Assembly (NCBI RefSeq): GCF_029889885.1
Contig: NZ_JARANY010000017.1
Location: forward strand, 1-64,000
Direction of reading: 5' to 3'
From: Chromohalobacter sp. 296-RDG
GTDB taxonomy: Bacteria > Pseudomonadota > Gammaproteobacteria > Pseudomonadales > Halomonadaceae
Length of the DNA: 64,000 bases
This document shows, piece after piece, positions 1-8,894 of the stretch. The first letter of the stretch is position 1; every line of letters starts with the position of its first letter. The notes under the pieces were generated by a model, which did not search any database, was not told the DNA's origin, and saw only the letters and a list, made by a program, of their open reading frames with translations. Both the position numbers and the translations under genes were made by a program.

Positions 1-1
1 C

Positions 2-295
2 TCGGGCAAGTACATTGATCGCATGTCGGATCACTGCTCTCAGTGTCGCTATGATCCAAAACAAAGCGTAGGCGACGATGCCTGCCCGCTCAACGCCTTG
101 TACTGGCGCTTTCTGGAACGCCATGCCGACCAGCTTGCTGATAATCCTCGCATGCGCGTCATCTACGGCACGCTCAACAAAATGCCGGCTGAGAAGCGTC
201 GGGCATTGCGCGAACGGGCGGAGACTTTTCTCGATACGCTGACGTGGACGTCACCCTATGGGCAAGGGCAGCATGCAAAAGACTATGGGGAGTGA
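2..295 (+). CDS. FeS-type cryptochrome/photolyase-related protein, C-terminal part
   Basis: The reading frame is open from the window edge, so only about the last 97 residues are visible. They match the C-terminus of the prokaryotic (6-4) photolyase/FeS-BCP family (COG3046): a SGKYI(D/N)RMSDHC start followed by CSQC and then an ACPLN motif, the three distal cysteines that bind the 4Fe-4S cluster, and the typical YWRFL...LADNPRM stretch. Family members use FAD and a second chromophore to repair UV lesions or sense light in the cytoplasm. The first iron-sulphur cysteine, the FAD pocket and the start codon lie outside the window. The assignment to the family is firm; whether it acts as a repair enzyme or a photoreceptor cannot be told. 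Confidence 0.88.
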   Translation, partial: SGKYIDRMSDHCSQCRYDPKQSVGDDACPLNALYWRFLERHADQLADNPRMRVIYGTLNKMPAEKRRALRERAETFLDTLTWTSPYGQGQHAKDYGE

Positions 296-335
296 GGCTT
301 CAAGCGAGGGAAATGCCCGGTGCCTTCGCACCCAG

Positions 336-356
336 GCCCCGGCTTCTCGCCGGGCT
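336..356. terminator. Possible hairpin terminator after the photolyase-like gene
   Basis: A CCCGGC/GCCGGG stem (arms 338-343 and 349-354) with a TTCTC loop sits 43 bases after the stop codon. It is followed by TATAAATTC rather than a clean T-run, so factor-independent termination is only a guess. Confidence 0.35.
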
Positions 357-423
357 ATAAATTCAGCATTGCGGTGGGTGAATGGAGCGCTGGACGCACG
401 TTGGATGAATCATGCGTGGGACG

Positions 424-726
424 TCAAAATACCAACGGCACGCGCGAAGTCAGCGGAGACTGATAATGAGTGTCACGACCGATCACCTCGTCATGGGCCA
501 CCCACTGTACGAGATAGGCGCGATGGATTCCTGCCTGATTGAGCTCGGCATAGACATCGTCCAGGGCACGAAACAGCATCGGTTTGCCACGCCGCATCAG
601 CGGGTAGCACTGGCCTTCGATGTCCTCCATCTCGACGCGGTACAGACGACTGCCTGCGTGGCTTATGACGCGAATCTCGAAGTTATGCTCCGCATCCATG
701 AAGTGTTTGAGCTCTTTGATTTCCAT
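424..726 (-). CDS. DUF6482-like small cytoplasmic protein
   Basis: A 100-residue protein starting MEIKELKHFM. The frame extends upstream, but the ATG at 726 is chosen because a GGGAG ribosome site lies just before it and the upstream extension looks non-coding. No signal peptide or membrane segment is seen. The sequence resembles small uncharacterised proteins common in Halomonas and Pseudomonas (DUF6482): a compact alpha/beta pattern with SRLYRVEMED in the middle and an RGKPMLFRALDDVYAEL helix that often marks members able to follow a metabolic substrate. The function is not known. It is convergent with the photolyase-like gene and has no obvious operon partner. Confidence 0.7.
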   Translation of the reverse strand: MEIKELKHFMDAEHNFEIRVISHAGSRLYRVEMEDIEGQCYPLMRRGKPMLFRALDDVYAELNQAGIHRAYLVQWVAHDEVIGRDTHYQSPLTSRVPLVF

Positions 727-1079
727 AACGTTCTCCCTGAGAAAATAAAACTCGAAAAGACATACGCCACTTAGCGCAGCGCACGTCCATCTTGCCTTGT
801 TCAGATGACAGAAATGTTGCAATAAGTATGACGAAGACAGTGATCAACGTCTCGTCGAAGAGCGTGCCATCCGTCTAAACCTTGACTGAAAAGAGGAAAA
901 ATACACTCATTGAGACGTATCGCCGCGCAAGAAGTTCCACCACTGGCACACTTGGCGAGGGAAATACATAAAGGAAGGAAAGGATATGAAACGCTCAAAC
1001 AATGAGACGGGGTCCGACCCGACAACCCCTCTCGCCAGGAGCCGGCATACCGGCCCCTGCGTTCACTCAACGTGATGTA
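727..1079. other. 353-base intergenic region, no supported gene
   Basis: The stretch has lower GC content in its left part and holds the presumed promoter of the DUF6482-like gene. A small GCCGG-CATA-CCGGC hairpin (1041-1054) lies just downstream of the 1080-1379 gene and could act in its 3' end. An open frame on the minus strand (801-1070) has no ribosome site and an unnatural cysteine-rich composition, so it is not called. Confidence 0.5.
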
Positions 1080-1379
1080 TCAAGAATCACGCTGGTACGT
1101 GGATGGATCGATAGCCACCCCGAGCGAGTTACGATCGACCCAGTTGCCCGCACGGGTTTCCTTGTAGCGAAACACCACTAGATCACCGATCGCGACAGGC
1201 AGTTCGGCATCCTCAGTCTGATAGCTGTATGTTTCACCATCGACGACCAGAGAATAACGGTAGAGATCGGGCATCCCCAACCATTCCTTGAACGGCCCTT
1301 CACGCTCGACGCTTTCCAGTTTACCGCGCCCCTCGAGCTTAGGGGTACGTTTCTTGCCACGTTGAAATCCGCTCGCCAT
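1080..1379 (-). CDS. Small basic protein of unknown function
   Basis: A 99-residue protein with ATG at 1379 preceded by GGAGGGGAG (minus strand), a strong ribosome site. It opens with a lysine/arginine-rich tail (MASGFQRGKKRTPK) and continues with a beta-rich body (YRYSLVVDGETYSY, LVVFRYKE) that could form a small barrel. No cysteine pairs, signal peptide or membrane segment are present. It lies 65 bases downstream of dnaB on the same strand and could be co-transcribed with it. I do not recognise the family; a nucleic-acid-binding barrel is only a speculation from the basic tail. Confidence 0.65.
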   Translation of the reverse strand: MASGFQRGKKRTPKLEGRGKLESVEREGPFKEWLGMPDLYRYSLVVDGETYSYQTEDAELPVAIGDLVVFRYKETRAGNWVDRNSLGVAIDPSTYQRDS

Positions 1380-1444
1380 CTCCCCTCCTGTTCACTTGCG
1401 AGCCGGCATTATAAGGCAACACCGGCATGTTTGCCTGGCCATCA

Positions 1445-2833
1445 TCACTCGTCCATATGCTGACCGTAGCTGTCGGGAGCGAGATCCTCAAAACGTGTGT
1501 ACTTGCCGATGAAGGCCATGTGCACGGTCCCGATCGGGCCGTTACGTTGCTTGCCGATAATCAGTTCAGCCAGGCCGTGATTGTCGGGGTTGTCAGGATT
1601 ATAGACTTCATCACGATAGACGAAGGCGATGACGTCGGCATCCTGCTCGATAGCCCCCGACTCGCGAAGATCCGACATCACCGGCCGCTTGTTGGGCCGC
1701 TGCTCGAGCGAGCGGTTGAGCTGCGACAACGCGACGACCGGGCAGTTGAACTCCTTGGCCAAGGCCTTGAGCGAGCGCGAGATTTCGGAAATCTCGCCGG
1801 TACGGTTCTCGGAAAAACCGGGGATCTGCATGAGCTGCAAATAGTCGATCATGATCATGCCGATGTTACCGTGCTCGCGCGCCAGACGCCGAGTGCGTGA
1901 GCGCATCTCATTGGGTGAAAGTCCTGCCGTATCGTCAATGAAGAGTTGCTTGTCCTTGAGCAAGTTGACCGCCGAGGTCAGGCGCGGCCAGTCTTCGTCT
2001 TCCAGTTGCCCGGTGCGCACACGCGTCTGATCGATACGCCCCAACGAGGACAGCATGCGCAGCATCAAGGCATCGGCGGGCATTTCCATGGAAAACACCA
2101 TGATAGGCTTGTCACTGGAGATGACCGCATGCTCGACCACATTCATGGCGAATGTCGTCTTACCCATGGAAGGGCGTCCGGCGATGATAATAAGATCCGA
2201 CGGTTGCAGCCCCGACGTCATCTCGTCCAGATCCCGGAAGCCGGAGGAAAGCCCCGTCATCTCGCCCTGCATGTTGAAAAGCTCGTCGATACGATCGACG
2301 GCCTTGCTGAGCAGGTCGCTCATACCGATCGCCCCACCGGTCTTGGGACGGTCCTCACTGATCTGAAATACCAGGCGCTCGGCTTCATTGACCAGCTCGT
2401 CAGAGGGCCGGCCCTGCGGAGCAAAGGCGCCTTCAGCGATCTGATTGGCTGCCTGGATCAACTTGCGCAAGGTGGCACGCTCGCGCACGATATCGGTGTA
2501 CGCACGAATGTTACTCGCCGATGGCGTGTTGCGCGCCAACTCGGCCAAGTAAGCCAGTCCGCCCACGCCTTCCAACTGATCGCGGTTTTCCAGCGCCTCC
2601 GAGAGCGTGACCACATCGAGCGGATGCCCTGCTTCGGCGAGCTGCGCCATCGCATTGAAGGTCAGACGATGTTCGTAGCGATAGAAATCGTCAGCGGTCA
2701 GACGCTCGGAAACCGTATCCCAGGCGCTATTGTCCAGCATCAGCCCGCCGAGCACTGATTGCTCAGCTTCCAGCGAGTGTGGCGGCACCTTGAGAGCCGC
2801 AGTTTCCTGGTCGTGCTCGACGTATTCGCTCAT
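1445..2833 (-). CDS. dnaB: Replicative DNA helicase DnaB
   Basis: 462 residues, the usual length for the family. The N-terminal DnaB domain (about 15-120) binds primase; the RecA-like motor domain follows, with Walker A GRPSMGKT at 219-226, a Walker B-like strand MIMIDYLQLM at 327-336 and the C-terminal arginine-containing motifs (DLRESGAIEQDAD). It forms the hexameric ring that unwinds DNA at the replication fork and loads DnaG. No intein is present. It is transcribed in the same direction as rplI but separated from it by a strong terminator at 2982-3007, so it should have its own promoter in 2834-2980. Certain assignment. Confidence 0.99.
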   Translation of the reverse strand: MSEYVEHDQETAALKVPPHSLEAEQSVLGGLMLDNSAWDTVSERLTADDFYRYEHRLTFNAMAQLAEAGHPLDVVTLSEALENRDQLEGVGGLAYLAELARNTPSASNIRAYTDIVRERATLRKLIQAANQIAEGAFAPQGRPSDELVNEAERLVFQISEDRPKTGGAIGMSDLLSKAVDRIDELFNMQGEMTGLSSGFRDLDEMTSGLQPSDLIIIAGRPSMGKTTFAMNVVEHAVISSDKPIMVFSMEMPADALMLRMLSSLGRIDQTRVRTGQLEDEDWPRLTSAVNLLKDKQLFIDDTAGLSPNEMRSRTRRLAREHGNIGMIMIDYLQLMQIPGFSENRTGEISEISRSLKALAKEFNCPVVALSQLNRSLEQRPNKRPVMSDLRESGAIEQDADVIAFVYRDEVYNPDNPDNHGLAELIIGKQRNGPIGTVHMAFIGKYTRFEDLAPDSYGQHMDE

Positions 2834-2977
2834 GCTCGTTTCCTGACCGGTCGATATCGAAGGTCGGTGAAGTGCAGACGGTCACCGTTTCGGCCACCCC
2901 CATGATGCCGTGATGGCTATACCTTTGCACCTCATGGCCCCTGTCTCACGTACCCCAAGCCCGTGGGTCATGGCACA

Positions 2978-3008
2978 AAAAGGGCGCGAAGGTTAACCTT
3001 CGCGCCCC
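2978..3008 (-). terminator. Strong intrinsic terminator of the rpsF-rplI operon
   Basis: A perfect 26-base palindrome (2982-3007, arms GGGCGCGAAGGTT/AACCTTCGCGCCC) starts 30 bases after the rplI stop. On the minus strand it is followed by a TTTTT run, the classical factor-independent terminator layout. Confidence 0.9.
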
Positions 3009-3037
3009 ATACCGGCATGTCACTTGGCGGTAATCGC

Positions 3038-3484
3038 TTACTCGGCCACGATCACGATGCGCACGCTGGTAGCGACTTCCGAGTGCAGTTGCAGCGTAAT
3101 GTCGTACTCACCAGTCCGGCGAATCGGGCCTTCTGGCATACGCACTTCGCGCTTGACCACATCAAGGCCTGCCTGCGTCAGTGCGTCAGCCAGATCACGC
3201 GGGCCGATAGAGCCGAAAAGCTTGCCTTCATCACCCGCCTTGGCGACCAACGACAGCTCGATTTCAGCCAGCTGTTCAGCGCGTGCTTCGGCTTCGGACT
3301 TACGCTCTGCGGCTTGCGCTTCGAGCTCGGCACGTTGCGCTTCAAAAGCGGCAACGTTTTCTTTGGTGGCCGGCACGGCCAAACCGTAAGGCACCAAGTA
3401 GTTGCGACCATAACCGGCCTTGACGGCGACTTGGTCACCCAAGTTACCCAGCTTGCCAATCTTATCGAGCAGAATGATATCCAT
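3038..3484 (-). CDS. rplI: 50S ribosomal protein L9
   Basis: 148 residues with the L9 signature near the N-terminus ([13 protein letters not shown], about 24-36), a long central helix rich in Ala/Glu/Arg and a C-terminal globular domain with [15 protein letters not shown]9 binds 23S rRNA at the base of the L1 stalk and helps keep frame. Last gene of the rpsF-rpsR-membrane protein-rplI operon and followed directly by its terminator. The ribosome site GAGGTTAACGAG precedes the ATG. Confidence 0.99.
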   Translation of the reverse strand: MDIILLDKIGKLGNLGDQVAVKAGYGRNYLVPYGLAVPATKENVAAFEAQRAELEAQAAERKSEAEARAEQLAEIELSLVAKAGDEGKLFGSIGPRDLADALTQAGLDVVKREVRMPEGPIRRTGEYDITLQLHSEVATSVRIVIVAE

Positions 3485-3499
3485 CTCGTTAACCTCTCA

Positions 3500-4351
3500 T
3501 CAGTGGTTGCCGGCCAAACGTGCGCGGAAATCCGCGAAAGTATCGACAACGGCCAGCAACAGCACAACCAGAATCGTGGGCCAAGTCGTCAGCAGCAATG
3601 CATAAAAGCCGACCAACCAGAACCCGCTCATCCCCTTCAATCCAATCCAACCATGCACCAGCGCAATGCCTGCCACGAGCAAGGGTATCCACGCCAGCAT
3701 CGTCGCCATCGGCATGGATACCAGCACGCCCAATACACCAACGCCTACCAGCAGCAAAAGCTCCTTGGTGTTCAAGCGCAGCGCATGGAACTCGTTGCGA
3801 AAGCCGCCGGGGTTATACAACCCGGCTTGCCAGCTACGCGCTAGTGCCAAACAAGCGACTGCCGCAAGCAGTACCACTAGCCCTGTCACGCCGCCAATCA
3901 ACATGCCCGCCAACTGTTCGCTGGGCACACCCTGGGCACTCATCTCGGTGAGCATGGCATCGACGTCCGCCGAATTCTGGCGCACCTGTTCGAGCAGCGG
4001 TCCCGCCCCACCCGGAGGAAGGAAAATGCCGGACTGGACCAGCACCACACAGACCAGCATGCCGGCAATCAGGGTCTCCCCCCAACGCATCCGAGCGCGT
4101 AGTATGGTCGCCATCAGCGTCACCAGCAAAACGCTGGCAAGCGGAACGGCATCCCCCTGCACCCACCACCAGCCGGCTGGCAGCGCGGCGGTAATCAAGA
4201 CGGGCAGGCCAGGGCCCAGACCGCGACGTAACGTTACCAGCGCGGCGACGGCGGCACTCAGCCAGAACAACCAGGGAATCAACGCCGCAATCAACGTGAC
4301 CATCGCCGCCTGCGGAGTACCACGCATTACCCAACGGGCCAGTGCCTGCAT
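3500..4351 (-). CDS. Polytopic inner-membrane protein (DUF2232-like) within the S6/S18/L9 operon
   Basis: 283 residues dominated by hydrophobic segments; about eight membrane helices can be drawn, with a soluble loop around residues 115-145 (EQVRQNSADVDAML). It occupies the gap between rpsR and rplI, the place where pseudomonads and other gammaproteobacteria also carry a DUF2232/YybS-like membrane gene. The start at 4351 is the first ATG after rpsR, 18 bases from the rpsR stop. No catalytic motif is visible and no function is known. The conserved position suggests co-expression with ribosomal proteins rather than a direct ribosome role. Confidence 0.8.
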   Translation of the reverse strand: MQALARWVMRGTPQAAMVTLIAALIPWLFWLSAAVAALVTLRRGLGPGLPVLITAALPAGWWWVQGDAVPLASVLLVTLMATILRARMRWGETLIAGMLVCVVLVQSGIFLPPGGAGPLLEQVRQNSADVDAMLTEMSAQGVPSEQLAGMLIGGVTGLVVLLAAVACLALARSWQAGLYNPGGFRNEFHALRLNTKELLLLVGVGVLGVLVSMPMATMLAWIPLLVAGIALVHGWIGLKGMSGFWLVGFYALLLTTWPTILVVLLLAVVDTFADFRARLAGNH

Positions 4352-4369
4352 CGCGCCAGTCGCCTTGTT

Positions 4370-4597
4370 TTACTGGTGACTGTCGGTATAAGGCAGCAGC
4401 GCCAGATAACGAGCGCGCTTGATGGCCGTGGACAGCTGACGCTGATAACGAGCCTTGGTGCCGGTAATGCGGCTGGGGACAATCTTACCGGTTTCAGTGA
4501 TATAGGACTTGAGGGTATCAAGATCCTTGTAATCGATGTACTTCACGCCTTCGGCGGTGAAGCGGCAAAACTTACGGCGACGGAAAAAGCGTGCCAT
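4370..4597 (-). CDS. rpsR: 30S ribosomal protein S18
   Basis: 75 residues, typical for S18, starting [13 protein letters not shown] and containing the conserved [18 protein letters not shown] and [10 protein letters not shown] motifs. S18 forms a heterodimer with S6 on the 30S platform. It follows rpsF by 23 bases with a GAGGATAA ribosome site, in the standard S6 operon order. Confidence 0.99.
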   Translation of the reverse strand: MARFFRRRKFCRFTAEGVKYIDYKDLDTLKSYITETGKIVPSRITGTKARYQRQLSTAIKRARYLALLPYTDSHQ

Positions 4598-4620
4598 GGT
4601 TTATCCTCCAGAGGTACGAA

Positions 4621-5037
4621 TCAGTTGGCTTCAGCTTCGGCGTCGGCATCAGCGTTCGTTTCGGAACGCTCAACGTTCGGACGCTCGTTTTTCTCTTCAC
4701 GACGACGCGTCTTTTCTTCAGCCGGCTTCATCATCGGAGACGCTTCGGTGACCGCCTCTTTGCAACGCACCACCAGGCTACGGATGATGGCATCGTTGAA
4801 GCGGAAGATATTCTCGATTTCGTCGAGAGTTTCGCCGCTGCACTCGATGTTCATCAGTACATAGTGGGCCTTGTGGATCTTGTTGATCGGGTAGGCCAGA
4901 TGACGACGCCCCCAATCTTCCAGACGATGCACAGTGCCGCCGTTTTCGGTAACGAGCCCGGTATAGCGCTCGACCATGGCCGGCACCTGCTCGCTCTGAT
5001 CCGGGTGGACCATGAACACGATTTCGTAATGACGCAT
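4621..5037 (-). CDS. rpsF: 30S ribosomal protein S6
   Basis: 138 residues beginning [17 protein letters not shown], the S6 signature, with [15 protein letters not shown] around residues 50-64. The C-terminus is an extended charged, strongly acidic tail ([10 protein letters not shown]), in line with the tail that RimK glutamylates in E. coli. First gene of the operon; ribosome site AAGGAG lies seven bases before the ATG. The 189-base leader up to rlmB (5038-5226) holds the promoter; an S6:S18 autoregulatory leader is plausible from the family but I could not fold one with confidence. Confidence 0.99.
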   Translation of the reverse strand: MRHYEIVFMVHPDQSEQVPAMVERYTGLVTENGGTVHRLEDWGRRHLAYPINKIHKAHYVLMNIECSGETLDEIENIFRFNDAIIRSLVVRCKEAVTEASPMMKPAEEKTRRREEKNERPNVERSETNADADAEAEAN

Positions 5038-5226
5038 GATAGCTCCTTACGGTTTGACAGCTTCCACGAGGCCCGTCATGCACAAGTACCTATACAAGGC
5101 TGCAGGACCGCGAGAAGCAAGGAGAGAAAATCTCTATGTTTCCAGACACGCAAAACGATGCCCGGAAAGCCGACCAATTGTAGTGATCACCCCGCGTGCA
5201 TGCAACTTGTCTCGCCCAACCAGGCA

Positions 5227-6012
5227 TCAAGCGTCATGGCGTTGGCGCACGGCTTCGAACAGACACACGCCTGTGGCAACCGAGACATTGAGACTGGAAA
5301 CACTACCCGCCATGGGCAGTTTGGCGAGCAGATCGCAGCCCTCGCGCGTCAGCCGGCGCATGCCTTTGCTTTCGGCGCCCATGACAATGGCCACCGGCCC
5401 TACCAAGTCGATCTCGTAAAGGTCCTGCGCCGACTCGCCCGCCGTACCGACGATCCATACCCCGTGCGTCTTGAGGCGCGCCATCGCCCGCGACAAGTTG
5501 GTGACCTGATAGACAGGCGTGACATCGGCAGCGCCGCAGGCCACCTTGCGCACCGTGGTGTTGAGGGGCGCGGCCTTGTCCTTGGGTACGATGACACCGT
5601 GCGCACCTGCCGCGTCGGCGCTGCGCAGGCAGGCACCGAAGTTATGTGGATCGGTCACCCCATCGAGGATCAACAATAACGGCAGAGACGGCTGCTGCCA
5701 GGCACCGAGGCGAAACCAAAGCGCTTCCTCGCTCTCGGCCTGCAGCGGTGGCGCGAAGGCGATCACTCCTTGATGCACGGCACCCTTGGCCACTCCATCG
5801 AGCGTTTCGCGGGCGACGCCGACGCACTTGATGCCAGCCTGACGGGCGCTCTCCAGAAGGCTTTCAAGGCGTGCCTCGGCACGCCCTTCCTGCAACCAGA
5901 GCTCTCGTGGCGGCTGGCCTCGCTCGAACAATGCCCGCACGGCGTGCACACCATACACGGCGTCCAAGCCTTCGGGTGTCGCGACACGCGCCCGGGAAGG
6001 TTTAGCTTTCAT
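5227..6012 (-). CDS. rlmB: 23S rRNA (guanosine-2'-O-)-methyltransferase RlmB
   Basis: 261 residues. The N-terminal part (about 14-90) is the SpoU substrate-binding domain starting with VYGVHAVRALFERG; the C-terminal part is a SPOUT knot with DPHNFGACLRSADAAG, AIVMGAESKGM and SSLNVSVATGVCLFE, the three motifs that build the S-adenosylmethionine site. It methylates G2251 in the peptidyl-transferase loop of 23S rRNA. It lies 31 bases downstream of rnr, the same rnr-rlmB pairing as in E. coli, so the two are likely co-transcribed. Confidence 0.97.
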   Translation of the reverse strand: MKAKPSRARVATPEGLDAVYGVHAVRALFERGQPPRELWLQEGRAEARLESLLESARQAGIKCVGVARETLDGVAKGAVHQGVIAFAPPLQAESEEALWFRLGAWQQPSLPLLLILDGVTDPHNFGACLRSADAAGAHGVIVPKDKAAPLNTTVRKVACGAADVTPVYQVTNLSRAMARLKTHGVWIVGTAGESAQDLYEIDLVGPVAIVMGAESKGMRRLTREGCDLLAKLPMAGSVSSLNVSVATGVCLFEAVRQRHDA

Positions 6013-6043
6013 GATGCTCTACTACCCGCTCTATGGCGCCTAT

Positions 6044-8458
6044 TCAACGCTTGTCACCTTTGCCGCCGCCCTTGCCGCCTCGCGAACGCCGACGCGGCTT
6101 GTTGCCGTCACGCTCCTTCTTCGTCGCGTTGCCGGCTTGCCCTTCGCCCTGCTTGCCGCGTGCCGATGCACCATCGCTAGGGGATTTCTTGCGCCGAGCG
6201 GGGTTCTGCGGACGCGGTTTCTCGTCGGCCAGTTCGAAGTCGATCTTGCGATCGTCCAGGTCGACGCGCGCCACCTGCACGGTGACCCCATCGCCCAGTC
6301 GGTAGGACATGCCGCTACGCTCACCCTTGAGACGGTGTTTCTCGGCCTCGTAATGATAATAATCGGACGGCAGCGAGGTCACGTGGACCAGACCCTCGAC
6401 ATAGACGTCGTCGAGACGCACGAAAACGCCGAACTGCGTTACCGAGGCGATGGTGCCCTCGAAAACCTCACCCAGCTTGTCCGACATGAACTCGCACTTC
6501 AGCCAGTCCTCCACGTCACGCGTGGCATCGTCGGCACGACGCTCGGTCATCGAGCAATGCTCACCGAGCTCGAGCATTTGCTCGAAACTATACGGTGCCC
6601 ATTGGCTGGGCGGCTCTACCGGCGCGCCTTCAGCACGCAGCACCGTATTGGTCTGCCGCGGACCGCGAATCACCGAGCGAATGGCGCGATGCACGAGCAG
6701 ATCCGGGTAGCGACGAATCGGCGAAGTGAAGTGCGCATAGGCAGGATACGCCAGACCGAAGTGACCATCGTTCTGTGGCGAATAAACCGCACGACTCATC
6801 GAACGCAGCATCACCGTCTGGATGACGTCGGCGTCGGAACGACCCTTGATCGCCTCGGCAAGGTCACGGTAGTCCTGCGGCGTGGGATCGTCACCCCCGC
6901 CCAGAGACAGCCCCAACTCGTTGAGGAACAGACGCAACTTGTCCAGGCGTTCCGGCGAGGGCTTCTCGTGAATGCGATACAGCGCCGGCAGATCATGCTT
7001 GTCGAGAAAGCGCGCCGTCGCCACATTAGCGGCCAGCATGCACTCTTCGATGATCTTGTGCGCATCGTTGCGCGAGCGCGGCACGATTTTCTCGATCTTG
7101 CGCTGATCGTTGAAGACGATGGCCGTCTCGGTCGTCTCGAAATCGATGGCGCCGCGTTCCTCGCGGGCTTGCCTCAGGATCGTGTAGAGACTCTTGAGAT
7201 TCTTGAGCGATGGCACGAGATCGCGATACTGCTCGCGCAGAGCATCCCCTTCGGGGCCTTCGTCATCGAGAATCGAGGAGACTTTGTTGTAGGTCAGGCG
7301 CGCATGGGATTGGAAGACCGCTTCGTAGAAACGGTAACGGCTGATCGCACCGTTCGGTGAAATGTTCATCTCGCAGACCAGCGCCAGACGGTCGACCTCG
7401 GGATTGAGCGAGCACAGCCCGTTCGAGAGCAACTCCGGCAGCATCGGCACGACCTGGCCGGGGAAGTAGACCGAGGTGCCGCGCGTCAACGCCTCCTGAT
7501 CCAGCGCGCTACCCGGACGCACGTAGTGCGACACGTCGGCGATGGCCACCAAGAGTTTCCAACCCCCGGACTTGGTCTTCCAGGCACAGACGGCATCGTC
7601 GAAGTCCTTGGCGGACTCGTCGTCGATGGTCACCAGCGGCACATCGCGCAAGTCGATGCGGTGCTGCTTGTCGGCCTCGTCCACGGACGTGGACATGTCG
7701 GCGATCTCGGCATGCACTTCGGGCGGAAATTCGGCAGGAATCTCGTAACTGCGGATGGCGATGTCGATTTCCATCCCGGGATCCATGCGTTCGCCGAGCA
7801 CTTCCGTGACTTCGCCCACCGGCTGCACGCGGGTCGCCGGCTGCTGGGTGATACGAGCCGAGACGATCTGTCCGTCACGCGCGCCGCCGCTGACGCTATG
7901 CGGGATGATGACTTCCTGAGCGATACGCGATTTCTCGGGAATCAGCACGCCGAATTCGGCGGTATTCTGACGGTAGATGCCCACCAGCGACTGCGTGTTG
8001 CGGGCGATGACTTCAACGATGGTCGCTTCGTCACGCCCGCGCCGATCACGACCGCTGACACGCACCAGCACCTGATCGCCGTCGAAGACACGCCGCATTT
8101 GACGTGGCGGCATCACCAGGTCGGGCTTCTTGCCATCTTCTCGGATCAAGAAGCCCATGCCATCACGGTGGCCCTGGACCTTCCCCTTGATGAGGTCGAG
8201 CTTGTCGATCAACGCGTAGGCGCCACGTCGATTGCGTAGTATCTGGCCTTCACGCTCCATCGCAGCAAGCCGCCGACGCACGCCTTCCAGGCGCTCTTCA
8301 TCATCCACCGCCAGCATACTACTGAGGTCTTCGGGTGTGATGGGCTTACCGTATTCTTCCAGGCGGGCGAACAAGTATTCGCGGCTGGGGACCGGATTAT
8401 CGTATTTACTCGCTTCACGTTCCGCATGCGGATCGTCACTGAGCTTCCAATGATTCAT
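6044..8458 (-). CDS. rnr: Ribonuclease R
   Basis: 804 residues, the size of E. coli RNase R. Order: N-terminal helix-turn-helix (about 20-80), two cold-shock RNA-binding domains (about 85-245), the RNB exonuclease core with the catalytic acidic motif DDESAKDFDDAV at 279-290, an S1 domain (about 645-725, GTIASVTQFGVFV) and a very basic Lys/Arg/Gly-rich tail (RRRSRGGKGGGKGDKR). It degrades structured RNA 3' to 5' and takes part in rRNA quality control and trans-translation. First gene of the rnr-rlmB unit; the promoter should lie in 8459-8620, which is shared divergently with the tRNA-Leu cluster. Confidence 0.98.
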   Translation of the reverse strand: MNHWKLSDDPHAEREASKYDNPVPSREYLFARLEEYGKPITPEDLSSMLAVDDEERLEGVRRRLAAMEREGQILRNRRGAYALIDKLDLIKGKVQGHRDGMGFLIREDGKKPDLVMPPRQMRRVFDGDQVLVRVSGRDRRGRDEATIVEVIARNTQSLVGIYRQNTAEFGVLIPEKSRIAQEVIIPHSVSGGARDGQIVSARITQQPATRVQPVGEVTEVLGERMDPGMEIDIAIRSYEIPAEFPPEVHAEIADMSTSVDEADKQHRIDLRDVPLVTIDDESAKDFDDAVCAWKTKSGGWKLLVAIADVSHYVRPGSALDQEALTRGTSVYFPGQVVPMLPELLSNGLCSLNPEVDRLALVCEMNISPNGAISRYRFYEAVFQSHARLTYNKVSSILDDEGPEGDALREQYRDLVPSLKNLKSLYTILRQAREERGAIDFETTETAIVFNDQRKIEKIVPRSRNDAHKIIEECMLAANVATARFLDKHDLPALYRIHEKPSPERLDKLRLFLNELGLSLGGGDDPTPQDYRDLAEAIKGRSDADVIQTVMLRSMSRAVYSPQNDGHFGLAYPAYAHFTSPIRRYPDLLVHRAIRSVIRGPRQTNTVLRAEGAPVEPPSQWAPYSFEQMLELGEHCSMTERRADDATRDVEDWLKCEFMSDKLGEVFEGTIASVTQFGVFVRLDDVYVEGLVHVTSLPSDYYHYEAEKHRLKGERSGMSYRLGDGVTVQVARVDLDDRKIDFELADEKPRPQNPARRKKSPSDGASARGKQGEGQAGNATKKERDGNKPRRRSRGGKGGGKGDKR

Positions 8459-8621
8459 GGTAATGACTTCCTTACAGGCGAAGTGGCAAGTAAACGTGGT
8501 GCGCCAATGGCGTTGTTATAAAATTCAATCATGCCGCCAGTATAGCGGGCACAGCCAGTCGACCCAACCATGACGACTACCTGCCTGCCAAGAAACAAGG
8601 CATGATGCATGGCGAAGTGGC

Positions 8622-8649
8622 TTGCATTCGCACTCAAAATGGGTATTAT
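8622..8649 (+). promoter_or_regulatory. Sigma-70 promoter of the tRNA-Leu cluster
   Basis: A -35 box TTGCAT (8622-8627) and -10 box TATTAT (8644-8649) are separated by 16 bases and lie 12 bases before the first tRNA. The GC-rich discriminator CATCGCGCC after the -10 box is typical of stringently controlled stable-RNA promoters. Confidence 0.8.
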
Positions 8650-8661
8650 ACATCGCGCCTT

Positions 8662-8748
8662 GCCCAGGTGGCGGAATTGGTAGACGCGCTAGCTTCAGGT
8701 GCTAGTGTCCGTATGGACGTGGAGGTTCAAGTCCTCTCCTGGGCACCA
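8662..8748 (+). tRNA. tRNA-Leu(CAG), copy 1
   Basis: 87 nt including an encoded CCA. Acceptor stem GCCCAGG/CCTGGGC is fully paired, the anticodon loop TTCAGGT gives CAG (reads CUG), and a long variable arm marks a class II tRNA. Confidence 0.98.
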
Positions 8749-8779
8749 TCGATCTTTCACGAGATCGACGCAAGGCAAC

Positions 8780-8866
8780 GCCCGGATGGCGGAATTGGTA
8801 GACGCGCTAGCTTCAGGTGCTAGTGTCCGTATGGACGTGGAGGTTCAAGTCCTCTTCCGGGCACCA
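8780..8866 (+). tRNA. tRNA-Leu(CAG), copy 2
   Basis: 87 nt with encoded CCA. The body is identical to copy 1, but the acceptor stem differs (GCCCGGA/TCCGGGC) while staying fully paired. 31 bases separate it from copy 1. Confidence 0.98.
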
Positions 8867-8894
8867 TCAGAAACATCAGTAAAGTGCATGACGC

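Noticed and set aside
801-1070. 89-residue open frame on the minus strand in the gap after the DUF6482-like gene
   Set aside because: No ribosome site, unusual Cys/Ser/His content and no recognised motif.
5038-5226. S6:S18-binding autoregulatory leader before rpsF
   Set aside because: Expected from the family, but I could not find a convincing CCG-containing hairpin by eye, so no feature is called.
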